NCBI GenBank assembly: GCA_022828595.1
Contig: JAKGHH010000008.1
Location: 22,188,378-22,252,377 of the forward strand
Direction: 5' to 3'
DNA from: Nelumbo lutea
Lineage: Eukaryota; Streptophyta; Magnoliopsida; Proteales; Nelumbonaceae
Length of the DNA stretch: 64,000 nucleotides
Every line of letters starts with the position of its first letter. Positions within the stretch are counted from its first letter, which is position 1. The notes under the pieces were generated by a model. It was not told the origin of the DNA, ran no database searches, and was given only the letters and a program-made list of their open reading frames with translations. A program made the position numbers and the translations under genes. Of this stretch, positions 44,753 through 55,468 are shown in pieces.

Positions 44753-45518
44753 TCATTTTTCACCTTGCTCCGTAGGCCGCTCCAGTTCAAGGTCGTCGGT
44801 CACCTTGGTTTTTCCCTTCAGGGCGGCAACATAACACTTGCGGGACTCAAGCTGGTCGCCCCGCGCTACCCCCACACCGAAGTCTGTATGAAACTTCATT
44901 GCCAAGTGGTAGGTGGAGACCACTGCCCGTAGGACATGAGTGATTGGCCGCCCTATTATGGCATTGTATGGGGAGGGGGTCGCAACCACCAGGAAATCGT
45001 GGTTGAGTCTGACCGCACAGGGCCATGTGCCAACTTCCACATGTACTGTTATTTTCCCGAGGGGCCTGACTTCCTCTCCGTTGAAGCCCACCAGAGGAGT
45101 GTTTGCGGGCTTCAACTCGCTTCTCTGCAACTGAAGCTGGTCAAACGCCGACTTGAAGAGATTGTCCGCCGAGCTGCCTGAATCAACAAGTACGCGCCTG
45201 ACTTCAAAGTCCCTGATCCTTAGTTTTATGACAAGCGCATCATCGTGGGGGTAGTGGACCCCTCGCGCATCGTCTTCCGTGAAGAAAATCGGTTCCTTCG
45301 TCTTCGGCCTCTTCAAAGGGTTCTGTTCTTCTCGAGCAGCTTCGCAAACTGATGCCGGGGCCGCTGCCGAAGTACAACCCGCTACCACCAAACCTCCCAC
45401 TATCACGTGGATGGTTCCCCGAACTGGCCTCTCTTCCAGAGATTGTCTTTGCGCTGGTTCGGCCGGCCTACTACTGGACTCGGGGGCATCCTTACCGTGC
45501 TCCCCTTGCCGACCTGTC

Positions 45519-45615
<97 letters not shown>

Positions 45616-45772
45616 GCTGTACAAAATTTCTCAAGTACCCACGACGGATGAGTCCCTCTATCTCGTCCCAGAGATTATTACAATGTTCGATACTATGATC
45701 GTGGTCTCTATGGAAACTGCAGTACAAGTTTTTGTTCCTCTCGTTTGGGTTCCCTTTAGGCGAGGTGGCCAT
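44753..45772 (-). pseudogene. Tat gag C-terminus and aspartic protease
   Basis: Frame shared with pol, closed by TGA at 44,753-44,755. Residues 17-46 carry the C/H-rich YCSFHRDHDHSIEHC block typical of Tat gag ends. Residues 54-84 are 31 consecutive Asn from a microsatellite. The protease has its active site VDSGSSAD (about residue 197) and the C-terminal YNAIIGRP flap-proximal motif. The true gag start lies upstream in another frame: a 1-base shift near 45,755 separates it from KWAEILMTIKDAPYVKWPPR at 45,658-45,999. The start at 45,772 is an artefact of that shift. Confidence 0.88.
45521..45613 (-). repeat. (AAT)31 microsatellite encoding poly-Asn
   Basis: 93 bp of uninterrupted ATT on the plus strand, exactly in codon register with gag on the minus strand. 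Confidence 0.97.
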
Positions 45773-46887
45773 TTTACGTACGGGGCATCTTTGATCGTCA
45801 TCAAGATCTCAGCCCACTTCGCGTTTAAGGGTGTGTAGCCCATCCGAGCTGCTAAGGGAGATCGGAACGGCTGGCTCGGCTTCGTCTCCCGGGCTGGATC
45901 TTTCCTTCTTCTGTCATTTGGGTTGGAGGGCTCGCCTTCCCTCTTCCTTTTCTCGATCCCGCTTTCGGTCCTTTGGTTGATCTCCTCCTCTGTTCTCATG
46001 AATTTATCTGCGAGCTTGAAGAATTCAGCTACGGTCGCGGGCTAGCTAACTACCATGTGCCACTTGAAGAATTCAGTTACGGTCCTTTGGTTGATCTCCT
46101 CCTCCTCTGGTAACAAAGTGCGCGGTGAAAACCTGCACGAACTGGGTTCAGCTTCTTAATGATTCGGGGGCCAGGTTCTTGTACCAAGTGTGGGCCACCC
46201 CTCTGAAGGTGGTAGTGAAGGCCACGCACATGCATGATTCACTGGCCCTTGCCAGGTGCATTTGGGACTGGAAGGCATCGACGTGGTCGTTGGGGTCGAA
46301 GGACCCATCATACTTGTCTAAAGGGGGGAGTTTGAAATCTCTGGGCATGGGGACTACAAGGAGTTCTGATGAGAGGGGGTAAGGGACTGAGAGAATAGGG
46401 GCAGCTTTTACCTCATCCGAGCTTGTCTCTTCTTTACCTCGGAGCTCGGGTAGGAGACGGGTGGCAGTTCGACGACTTCACCAGCGTCTTCGTTGTTGAG
46501 TGGGCCTAGTACTGGCGCTGCTGGCCTCTGTGTTGCCGAGCTCGATGGGCCCGGACTGTTGGTAATCCACCGTTAGGATGCTGAATTGGTTCTCTGTGGG
46601 CGGGAGCTCAAACTTGGAGTGTCGAGGTGCTGACTTGGCGGGCAAGGTTCCCGACCCGCCAGCGAGCTGCGAGGCGAGGGTGATTTTTCTTTCCCCCCGA
46701 CCCGGGGATGAGGCCTGGCTCTTGGGGGGGTTCTGAAGTTGGGAGGCTTCTCCTCGGTGGTGGCGTCTGCCCTGAGGAGAGGGCTTAACCAGCTTTGGAG
46801 CAAGGTGCCGAGGTGGAAGCTGTGGTTGGTTCAGAGGCAGTTGGTGTTCATCTCCGTACTACGTCCGGCATTGCTGAAAGAAGCCAT
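45773..46887 (-). pseudogene. Tat gag, broken
   Basis: The gag ATG is probably near 46,887 (MASFSNAGRSTEMNTN), soon stopped. The retrotransposon-gag capsid-like domain is clear at 46,148-46,348: MPRDFKLPPLDKYDGSFDP, then HVDAFQSQMHLARAS and AHTWYKNLAPES. Downstream, two short duplications (CTTGAAGAATTCAG at 46,015 and 46,063; GGTCCTTTGGTTGATC at 45,967 and 46,081) mark a local rearrangement that displaces the frame. Gag would form the virus-like particle. Confidence 0.8.
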
Positions 46888-46950
46888 GAGTGTTGGGGTC
46901 TCTTGGAAAAAAGGGGTTATGAGAGTTTTAGAGGGAGGCTTTTAGAAGCG

Positions 46951-46970
46951 TTTCCCACAGACGACGCCAA
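46951..46970 (-). other. Primer-binding site of Tat element
   Basis: On the minus strand, one base inside the 5' LTR: TTGGCGTCGTCTGTGGGAAA. This is the TGGCG...TGTGGGA type common in plant Gypsy elements. The tRNA was not assigned. The element at 61.6 kb has TTGGTATTGTCTGTGGGAA at the same place. Confidence 0.75.
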
Positions 46971-46971
46971 T

Positions 46972-47732
46972 TGATGGAGCGCAATCCAGCTGGTCCTATC
47001 TGTCAACGATCTTGCCTTTGGCTGGAGCAAAAGGTGCTTGAAACGAAGAAGAAAGCGAGTAATCTCCGGGGAGGAACCCGGCAAGAGTGCTCTGAAGCTC
47101 AAGTTAGTATTTCCTCAAGGGCAAGATAAAAAACAGATGGAGCAAAGTTATCACATACCTCCTTCTTGGGGGGGAAGAGAGCCTTTTATAACCACTTTGC
47201 GCACTCACTCCCAAGCTCCTGTCAGGTCGGGTATCATTACCTCTGCACTTCTGCCAGTTCGGGTGTCATCACCTCTGCTGGGGCAGACAACCACCACTGC
47301 TCTCTTTGTTAGAATCGTCTCTGTGACTGGAGGTGGCGGTGGCAGGTGAACGTTGAAGTGCGGCTGTCAAGTGTCAGATCCTAAGTCAGTCAGGTGCGCC
47401 GCCTCAGGATACGGACTACTTTGGTGTCAAGTCAGGTACGGTTGTTCAGTTCGGCGTCCTGGAGCCGAAGTGTTGGAGTGGTGTGCGAGGTGAAGTCTTG
47501 AGTTCGGATAGAGGTGTGGCCCGAACTGCCTTGCGGCGGGCCAGTTCGGGTTGTTGCCATTTGCGCTCCTCGTAAGGCTTGAGGCCAAAGGGAGAGTTCG
47601 GGCTCCTTTTGGGGAGCTCGGACCGCTGGTTCCTCCTCTCGGGGCTCGCACCTTGAGCATACTGCCGTGTCGAGCTGTTGCCTCTGCCACGTGTTGAGTG
47701 GTCAAGAGGTCGGGCCAAATCTTCCTTCATCA
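46972..47732 (-). repeat. Tat 5' LTR
   Basis: About 94 percent identical to 37,833-38,594. Minus-strand TATA (plus strand CTTTTATAACC, about 47,183) would drive the genomic RNA. Confidence 0.95.
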
Positions 47733-49060
47733 GCATGCATCCACCAAGACTTCCATCTTAAGAGTTGGGAGGGGTAAGACAATGTCGACCCATGGTAACC
47801 TCTTGTATAAATGACTTGAAAGTAAAGCACTTGTATAAATGACTGGAAGTTACAGAATGGCTTGAATTGTAACCAGGGTTTAAAATCCCTTGGCCTAAGG
47901 AGGAGATGGGGATTCCAAGAATGGCCAAGACGATTGGAGGTGGTGCATGAGTTCCACACAAGCCAATTCAGCTTGGTACGTATACCATGCGTCGATCCAT
48001 TGTTTGTGCCATCTTTGCCGAGCGAGCGATGGGTGGCTTCAAGCTCTCTAGCTAGGTGCTTCCTTGAGGAGCTTGCCCATGCTGTTACAAGTCTGTCAAC
48101 CTCCACCACCTGGGCTTCATGAAAGTGAATCTTTCCCATGTGCAACAGGCCCTCACTATCCTCATCATCTAGAGGCTCTGCTAAATGAGAAATCATGGTG
48201 TTGATCACAAATGTTAAATAGTAAAAGCCTCGAGCTGGTGGTTACCCACAAGCAACTCCTCTAGAACCTGGCTGGTTGATGATACCGCCCCACCCCCATT
48301 GGGAAGGCAAGTGACTGCCCTCAACCGCTATGTCCTAGCTCGACAAATTGATCAGTATTAGGAAGCCAACAATCTAGGCGAGACCGAGCGGTCTATGAGT
48401 TCCTTAAACGGGCCCCTAGACTCCCAAGAATCCACAACCGATGGTACGTAATTAGGAGAAGATACACCAAAGAATTGAAATAAACTGGTTAGAACCACAT
48501 GAGACACAACACCAACTCGAGAAATTGTTGGAAAATTTACTAGAGGAAGGACGACCTCCATAACTGTGGGAGGGACATCTCCTCAAAAGAACTGAACGCC
48601 TCCAAAATTGTATAGCAGTGGGACGAAGTGGGCAAACTCTTGGGAATCCTGGTGAGTAGCAAAATTTACCAAAAATTAATAATTGACCATTGGCGAGTGG
48701 CAATCAATCCTAGGTGGTCACCGACTCACCGGTGGCCAGAGATACTGGAATAGACTCCGGATCTCCTGCTCACACCTACCCACAATACACCACACCCCAT
48801 TAATTGGGAACATCTCCCCCTGCATAATATTATGCAGAAGATGAGATATTCTCCATGTGTGATTGCAATAAACGTGGGCAAGAGATTCGGACTTGCTGGA
48901 ATAAGGGGTTTCAAACCTTGTTTCTGTCACTGGCTCACGGTCCACAAAATGGTTTGAACTTTGAAGGCGCTCCAAGATGCTCCACGAGCAGTCCCATTGT
49001 GAGTAGATTGAGTCCGCCGAATCAACTCAGCATGTTAACTCGGTGAATTAAGATGAGTTA
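47733..49060. other. Flank of Tat element, probably older retroelement debris
   Basis: A 19-bp unit CTTGTATAAATGACTTGAA recurs 29 bp later (47,802-47,850). Around 48,855 the plus strand reads CDCNKRGQEIRTCWNKGF, resembling a worn Copia zinc knuckle. The 168-codon minus frame at 47,702-48,208 crosses the LTR end and is not a gene. A perfect 18-bp palindrome lies at 48,820-48,837. Confidence 0.35.
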
Positions 49061-49921
49061 ACCCGCTTTGTTGGACCTAATAAATGACCTAGCTTGACCC
49101 AACCCATGTCAGACTAACCCAACCATACCATATTTCGCCTCTTGGGTTGTGTTAGATAGAACAAACCAGTTTGGCCTGAGAAGCGAGGCCAGTTCACCTG
49201 AATTGAAAATATATATTAAATAATAATGAAGCTAAAAATAATAAAATAATAAATAATTTTCTAGTATATCCAACTTAATTTTACTAATAGAAACCATTTG
49301 ACTATTAATTACTAAATTTGTTAGTTATAAATTTACTAATAATTATTTAAATAATAAATAAATAATTGCTTAAAATGGGTATTAATTATTAAATTACACA
49401 ATTTAAACAAAAAATAATATTTCAAAAATATTAACATTTAATACTGTAATATGAGTTTATAAATAATTGCTACATATTTTTCAATTTAATAGTAATAACA
49501 AATTAATAAATAAATAACAAAATATTTTAATATAAATTTCAAAATAATAATGAAATATTATGAAATTTACTATTGATTATTAGACTGACAAATAAATAAT
49601 TATTTTATTATTTACAAATAAAAACTAAAATTATTAAGTACTAACTACCATTTTAACAACAACAAAAATAATAATAATAATAAATATTTAATTCACTAAT
49701 AACTATTAGACAATAAGTAAACAATAACTAAAATATGAGATAATAATTACATTAGATATATTCAAATAATAAATAATTTACTAATATAGATAATTTAATT
49801 CTACTGTCAACATATATTTTACTATTAATTAAATGAAAATTAAAATAAATAAAAATTAATGAATTAAAAGTCTATTAATTATTGATATGGGTATCATTAT
49901 TTAACATAGAATTAGAAAACA
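49061..49921. other. AT-rich DNA, nothing recognised
   Basis: Dominated by AATAATAAAT-type words. No frames of interest. Confidence 0.6.
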
Positions 49922-50923
49922 CTAGTGGGGACCCGTGCGATGCATGGGCTTTGTTAAAAGAATTTGAGGCAAAAGGAGGTAGGGTGCAAATTAGGTGGAT
50001 CCAACCCGAGCCTAATTCAGTTCAACCAAAACTTTTACATAAGTTGGGTTTAAGCCAAAAAACTCAGGCCTAACCTAAAATGAAGTTGGGCTTGAGTTGA
50101 GGCCTTGGGCATCTTAAGCCCGACATGACCAATTTGAGCCCACCCAACATTTTATGATTTACATATCTACATATGTCAATATATTCTACCTGGAAATTGA
50201 GCTACAAAGCTCTACACAGCCAAGCCTATACCTAGCCCAAGATGTTGGATTATGCTCAAGTTGGCTTGGGTTTATAAAAGAAAAATTACTTGTAATTTTC
50301 AATAATTATTGATAATTTACTAATAAATAACAAAAATAAAATGACAGTATTAATGTATAATTTACTAACCAAGGCCCAAGTTTATCAACCTAAGGTTAAT
50401 TTTGAATTTACCAACCTAAGCCCAACCCAAGTTTAACCCCACATCTTGAGTTGGGTTTGGGCTTTGGACATGTTGAGCTTTGTAACCCAATTTCCGAGTA
50501 GAATATATTGATAATATGTAGATAATAGAATCGTTCATGGGCTAGGCTTCAAGTCTGAATTTATATTGTATCGGGCTCAGGCTTGAGGCAGGCCCATTCA
50601 AATTTTGGCAAAAGCCAAGCCCGAGCCCTGCCCATGAACAAGTCTAGTAGATATGTATATCATAAAATGTTGGGTAGGTTCAAATTGGGCCAGGTCGAGC
50701 TCGGGCTGCCTAAGGACTCAACACAAACCAAACCTGATTTTCATTTAGGTATAACTTTTTTGGCCTAAGCCTAACTAGAAGTTCGAAAACTGAAGCCCAA
50801 CTTGTGCAAAAGCCTTGATTAAGCTAGGTCAAGCTTGAATTGGACCCACCCAAGCTACATTCCTACCTCCTTTTGCCCCAAATTCTTTTGACAAAGCCCA
50901 TGCATAGCATGCGTCCCCACTAG
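49922..50923. mobile_element. Long terminal-inverted-repeat element, about 1 kb
   Basis: Ends CTAGTGGGGACCCGTGCGAT and, inverted, CTAGTGGGGACGCATGCTAT. Both are followed by GCATGGGCTTTG and GAATTTG(A/G)GGCAAAAGGAGG. Inverted similarity extends inward about 250 bp (for example CCCAACATTTTATGAT). Each end contains a small hairpin (CCCGTGC/GCATGGG) next to CTAG, which is also how Helitron 3' ends look. No target duplication was found. No coding capacity. A partial copy of one end is at 62,594-62,641. Confidence 0.7.
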
Positions 50924-52163
50924 AATTTTCGAAGCATAAATGTAAATGAAACCAATTCGATTAGAAAAACTAAAACACAAAATGAATGGACTCATCAATT
51001 AACATAATTAATAACAATAATTTTAATTTATAGTTATTAATTTATTACAACTATTAATAATTGTAATTTGATTCTTATAATTTTTCAAGTATATTAATTT
51101 ATTAATAGTAATGATCATGAAAATAGTTATTAATTTTTAAACTTTATAATTATTAATTTATAAAAATTATTACTATTATTAACAATAAAATTAATAATAG
51201 AAATATTACTGTTATTTATTAATATTAATAATTAGCAGTAATATTTATAAATTCTTTTTAATTAACCATGACATTAATTTATTAATTTTTGTACATAATT
51301 AATAACACTAATTTTGGTATTTTTTAATAGTAATATTAACAATAATACTTGGTAAAGTTTTTGGAATTAATGTTTGGTAACTTTTAGTTAGACATGAATA
51401 AAAAAAAATAGATTTTTAAATTGAATTTTTTTAATTTTTTATTAAGCACTACAGATTTAGCTAACTATTAAAAACAATAATATTTGTTGGTATTTTTCAA
51501 CATCGAGAAAATAAATAATTAAATTATAATTAAAATTTAAAATTTTAATAAAATGAAGTATAATAATTATTAAAAACACTAATAATTTTTGTAATTTTTA
51601 ATTAATTAAATTTAGTTAAAAATTACCAAAAAACAGAAAATTACATAAAACAGTCATACTTTTTTACTTAAAAATAACCTAAAAATTATTCTTAATTTTT
51701 ACCTAAAAAAAGTAAAATATTACTAGTAAAAATTACCTAACATTAATTTTTTACTAATTAGGTAACTTTTACTAATATGTTTTTAATTATTACCAAAAGT
51801 AATTTTAGGTAATTTTTAATTAATTATTTTATAGTTAAAATTACCCAAAACAGTGAATTATATAAAATAGTAATATATTTTAGTTAAAAACTACCAGAAA
51901 AGAGTAACTTACCTTAAAATTACCGAAAAAACAGTTAATTACCTAAAGATTATCAAAAGAAACAGTAAATTGTCAAAAATTACCAAATGGTTCAGAAATG
52001 GGTCCATTAAATCATATCTGATCAGTGATCAATTAAACAGGTCACTTTAGTTAAATGGATCGGGTAGTGGATAATTCGACCCAGTTAATTTGTCTCTTTG
52101 ACCCGTTTTCATGCGAATCAGTATTTGAACATCTGTTTCATGTAGATTTAGTTGGTAATACTC
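50924..52163. other. AT-rich low-complexity DNA
   Basis: 51,560-51,990 is a run of diverged AATTACC(T/A)AAAA words, some with CAGTAAATTAC. No gene. Confidence 0.55.
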
Positions 52164-52460
52164 ATTTATTATCTTGTAATTTTCAGCGAAATCTTTATGG
52201 TGGAACATAATATTCGTTGAAATAAATGATTAATATAATTATAGATTATCATGTTACGGTGTTTATATATATTTATATAAATAAAGACCTGTAACAAGTC
52301 GTCCAAGAGGGACAAATTCATTTTTGAAATTTCTAAATTATTCAATAAGACAAAGTAGGGGCAAAACAAGATTGGCGGTATTATATCCCAAAAAAATGGC
52401 GGTTTCACTCTCTTTCAAAGCCTATAGATATTTAAAAGGAAAATTCAAAAACGTTGAACG
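52164..52460 (+). repeat. Direct repeat C, copy 1
   Basis: Collinear with 62,873-63,147: TTATTATCTTGTAATTTTC, CTTTATGGTGGAA, AAATAAAG(A/G)CCTGTAA, AAGACAAAGT, TTCAAAAACGTTGAACG. It includes a TATA-like TATAAATAAAG in both copies, so a shared promoter or LTR piece is possible. Confidence 0.6.
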
Positions 52461-53298
52461 ATCGCCCCAAAAGAAATGGAAGGAAAAAAAGGGTAAGAAA
52501 AGTCATGATAATGAAAAGACAAGACAAGATATGATAATGGAAAAATATATGATGCCGGCAAGACATGATAGTCAAAAAGACAAGACATGTTTGAATTTTT
52601 CTTCAAACATAAACCTCAATAATTTATGACTCAATGAATGATTAAGGCTTATTTGTTTTTTTTTTTTTTTCTGATACTTGATATTTAAAAGTACAGTAAT
52701 TACGTTGTTAAGGGGAATATTGATATTGGTGAATTTTTATTTTCTCTCAATTTTGAATGCAGAAAATCTTTTTCTAAATTTTTAATTCCTAAAATTGTCA
52801 ATTGTCCATTTTAATCATATATGAAAAATTTTATTTGTTTATGTAATTCGATAAAAAATTATTATAATGATTAATAATTATTTATTAATTAACAATAATT
52901 AATTTCATAATTAATAATTAATTAACAACTAATCATTTATAATTAATATTTAATTTATAACTACTTCTAATTACTATAATAATTAATTAATGATTAATAA
53001 TAATAATTTATATTTAACTAATAATTAATTTATAACTAATACTAATTATTATAATAATTAATTAACATTTAAAATTTATTATTAATTAATTATTAACTTT
53101 ATGTAATTTAATAAAGAAATAATATTACAAATTGTAATAATAATTAATAATTAATTAATACTTACTTAATTAATTAATAATTATTAATTGTTATTTAATA
53201 AGTAGTAATAATAATAAATTAATAATTAATAATGATTAATTATTGTAATTAATAATTATTATTGCATATGAAGCCTTTGAGTTATAAGGAAGAAGAGT
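52461..53298. other. AT-rich DNA
   Basis: 52,860-53,270 consists almost only of TTAATTAATAATT variants. No gene. Confidence 0.6.
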
Positions 53299-53481
53299 TC
53301 AAATCAGCCCCCCCACAAGATTGCCCCACAATGTCCCACAACACATCCCCATCATGTATTGGGAACATCTCCCAATGATGACAACATCATTTCTGGTACT
53401 ATCATCGGGAGATTTTTCCAATACATGACAGGGATATGCTGTGGGACGTTGTGGGGGGCTATCTTGTGGGGGCTGATTTGA
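53299..53481. mobile_element. Hairpin MITE, 183 bp
   Basis: Two inverted arms of about 84 nt (TCAAATCAGCCCCC... on both strands) with roughly a 15-nt loop. GC-rich arms sit in AT-rich surroundings. No target duplication seen. A transcript would form a near-perfect stem. Confidence 0.75.
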
Positions 53482-54595
53482 GATAATTATTTATTTACAA
53501 AATTTAATAAATTAATTTTCAGCACATTTTAGTACTTTTATACAATTTTAGTAAATTATTGATTTTGGAATTAATTTTCGTAATAAAAATTATTTATTGT
53601 TATTTTCATTTGCATTGGTGTTCTAGCAATTGTTAAATATTTAATTGGAAATTATTGGGGAATTTTAACTATATTTATAATTTTCATTACTTTTTAGAAA
53701 ATTTAATAGTTTTTTAAAGTTATTAAATTGAAATTTTTTAGTAATTTCCTTAATTAATTATTGGTAATTTACATAGGTTTTTGGTAATTATTAAGTTGGA
53801 ATATTATTGGAGAACTTTAGTATCGATAATTTATATTTGCTAATTATTAATAATTTTCAAAATTATCAGTAGTTTACACTGGTTTTTGGTATTTATTGTG
53901 AAATTTTAATTTAATGATTTCCATAAACTAATTTTCATGTTTTGGTAATTAAATTTAGTGAAAGTTAATTTACTGAAAACTATTTTTTCATAAATTCAGA
54001 TTTTTTTGAAAAATAATTTATTCATATCAATAAATTTTAAAAAATTTATTCATTTCAATTTAGAAATTTATTCATGAATTTTTAAAAAGTAATTTATTCA
54101 TATCATTATTTGTACTAATGATTTTTAAGATGTTTATGTTTTTCTTTCTATTTTCTTTTTATTTATTTTTTTGTTGTACATACAACAATAAATAGAAATA
54201 TTTTATTAATTTAGTTTTAAACATCCCTTGTTAAAGTTTCAACTGGTTGATTGTAAGGGCTCCTACTGGTTGTAGTGGATACTTGGGACTGAATCCAACT
54301 TGCACTAGGGTTGGGGAGCGTTATGGATTTGGGGGGATCCGATTTTGTGACTTCTGTCACCTCCCTATATTTTGACCAATGAAAAATTCCCTAACATCTT
54401 TTATATTATCAATTACTAAAATTAAACAATCTGTGTGCATGGCAGAGGGCCTTACCAATAACACGTATAGGAGATGCATTAAGGCAGTTCACATCTTTTG
54501 TTCCCTTGGTATAGAAATTTTTCTACACCAGATCAACAACAATCTACTATATCATTTAAAAGGGCCAATTTAGTACCCAAACTTTCAAAATGTTT
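53482..54595. other. AT-rich intergenic DNA
   Basis: No gene recognised. Contains GGTAATTTAC-type low-complexity words, then ordinary DNA from 54,240. Confidence 0.5.
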
Positions 54596-55159
54596 GGGCC
54601 TAGTGCCATTTTGGTCCCGAACTTTAAAATGTGACAATCCAGTACCCAAATTTTCAAAATGTGTCAATTTAGTACCTACCATTATTAGCCTTTCAGTTAT
54701 CCATAACACATGATGACATGTGTGCTTTAAAACTTTTAAAATGTCAAAACTATCCTTCTAAAAACACTGTTCATTGTCTTTTACCTTGAAGAGAGAATGT
54801 TGAAGAGAGACAAGACAGGACGAAGAGAGAGAGATGAAGGGTGGTTGTAGAGCTTATCGATTCCGTTCTTGATGTCTTGAGGAAGGAGGCTGAGAACTAT
54901 GATTGTCTTCAGGGATTTCAAGTTTGTCACTCTCTAGGTGGAGGAACTGGTTCTAGTATGGGTACTTTGTTCATTTGAAAGACAAGGGAAGAGTACCCTG
55001 ACCGAATGATGCTTGCATTTGATAGGCAGTTGCGCTATGAATCTTTTCACGTGCCACTTAATGGTTGATTAATGGCAAGTACCGAATTGTCGCATTTAGA
55101 AATTTTTGATACCAAATTATCACGTTTTAAAGTTTAGGGACCAAATTAGCACTATACCC
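54596..55159. mobile_element. TIR element carrying a beta-tubulin fragment
   Basis: 564 bp. Inverted ends GGGCCTAGTGCCATTTTGGT and GGGTATAGTGCTAATTTGGT, with inverted similarity of about 130-150 bp: CCCGAACTTTAAAATGTGAC against CCCTAAACTTTAAAACGTGA, and CAATT(T/C)(A/G)GTACCT against its partner. Between the arms lies tubulin coding DNA. Flanks AAAATGTTT and AAAATACAT match at 6 of 9, so a Mutator-type duplication is possible but not proven. No transposase. Confidence 0.72.
54847..55020 (+). pseudogene. Captured beta-tubulin exon fragment
   Basis: 58 codons read [20 protein letters not shown], then [20 protein letters not shown], one TGA (54,976-54,978), then KTREEYPDRMML. This is the segment of beta-tubulin around the glycine-rich GGGTGSGMG nucleotide-binding signature, with one Gly-to-Ser change there. 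Beta-tubulin forms microtubules with alpha-tubulin. Only about one eighth of the protein is present, with no intron, and it sits between inverted repeats, so it is a captured, non-functional piece. Confidence 0.9.
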
Positions 55160-55468
55160 AAAATACATGGTACTAATCCAAAATTTTCCCTTAAAAAAAA
55201 ACTCACTTTACTTTTAAAATGGGAAGATAGGCTAACGTGGTAGATTACCATTGGTCTGGTACAAAAAAGGGACAAAGGATGTGATTTTGCGTTGAGTAAA
55301 GTTTTAAAGGTTTCACTCCCACATGCCAACTAAAATTTTCCAATCCCACCATCCCCCTGCTTTACTGTATGTCTCGTTTCTCTTTTAAAATCCCAATCGT
55401 TCTTTCTTTTGTTTGTTATTTTTTTTTCTTTTTTGTTAAACAATCTCGATGTGGTTTCAATTTTCAAG
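55160..55468. other. Intergenic DNA, possible 3' UTR of the minus-strand exon
   Basis: On the minus strand this lies just after the stop of the split exon. No other gene. Confidence 0.4.

Larger units (their letters stand above)
37833..47732 (-). mobile_element. Ty3/Gypsy retrotransposon, Tat type, with antisense gene
   Basis: 9,900 bp, minus orientation, perfect 5-bp duplications, LTRs of about 761 bp. In its own direction: 5' LTR 46,972-47,732; primer-binding site; gag; protease; reverse transcriptase; RNase H; integrase; then about 2.8 kb holding a gene on the opposite strand; polypurine tract; 3' LTR 37,833-38,594. An extra antisense ORF between integrase and 3' LTR is a known property of some Tat-lineage elements (for example Grande and Retand). 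The LTRs differ at about 48 positions by hand alignment, roughly 6 percent. Coding regions are inactivated by five pol nonsense codons, a gag frameshift and an integrase catalytic substitution. Confidence 0.95.

Noticed and set aside
45279..45838. Plus-strand frames with poly-Leu, poly-Tyr and poly-Ile runs
   Set aside because: They are the three plus-strand readings of the (ATT)31 microsatellite. The real frame is gag on the minus strand (poly-Asn).
47702..48208. 168-codon minus-strand frame
   Set aside because: Crosses the outer edge of the Tat LTR and the target duplication, so it arose by chance at the insertion junction.
48820..48837. Perfect 18-bp palindrome CTGCATAATATTATGCAG
   Set aside because: Could be a binding site or chance. 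Isolated, with no context supporting a function.
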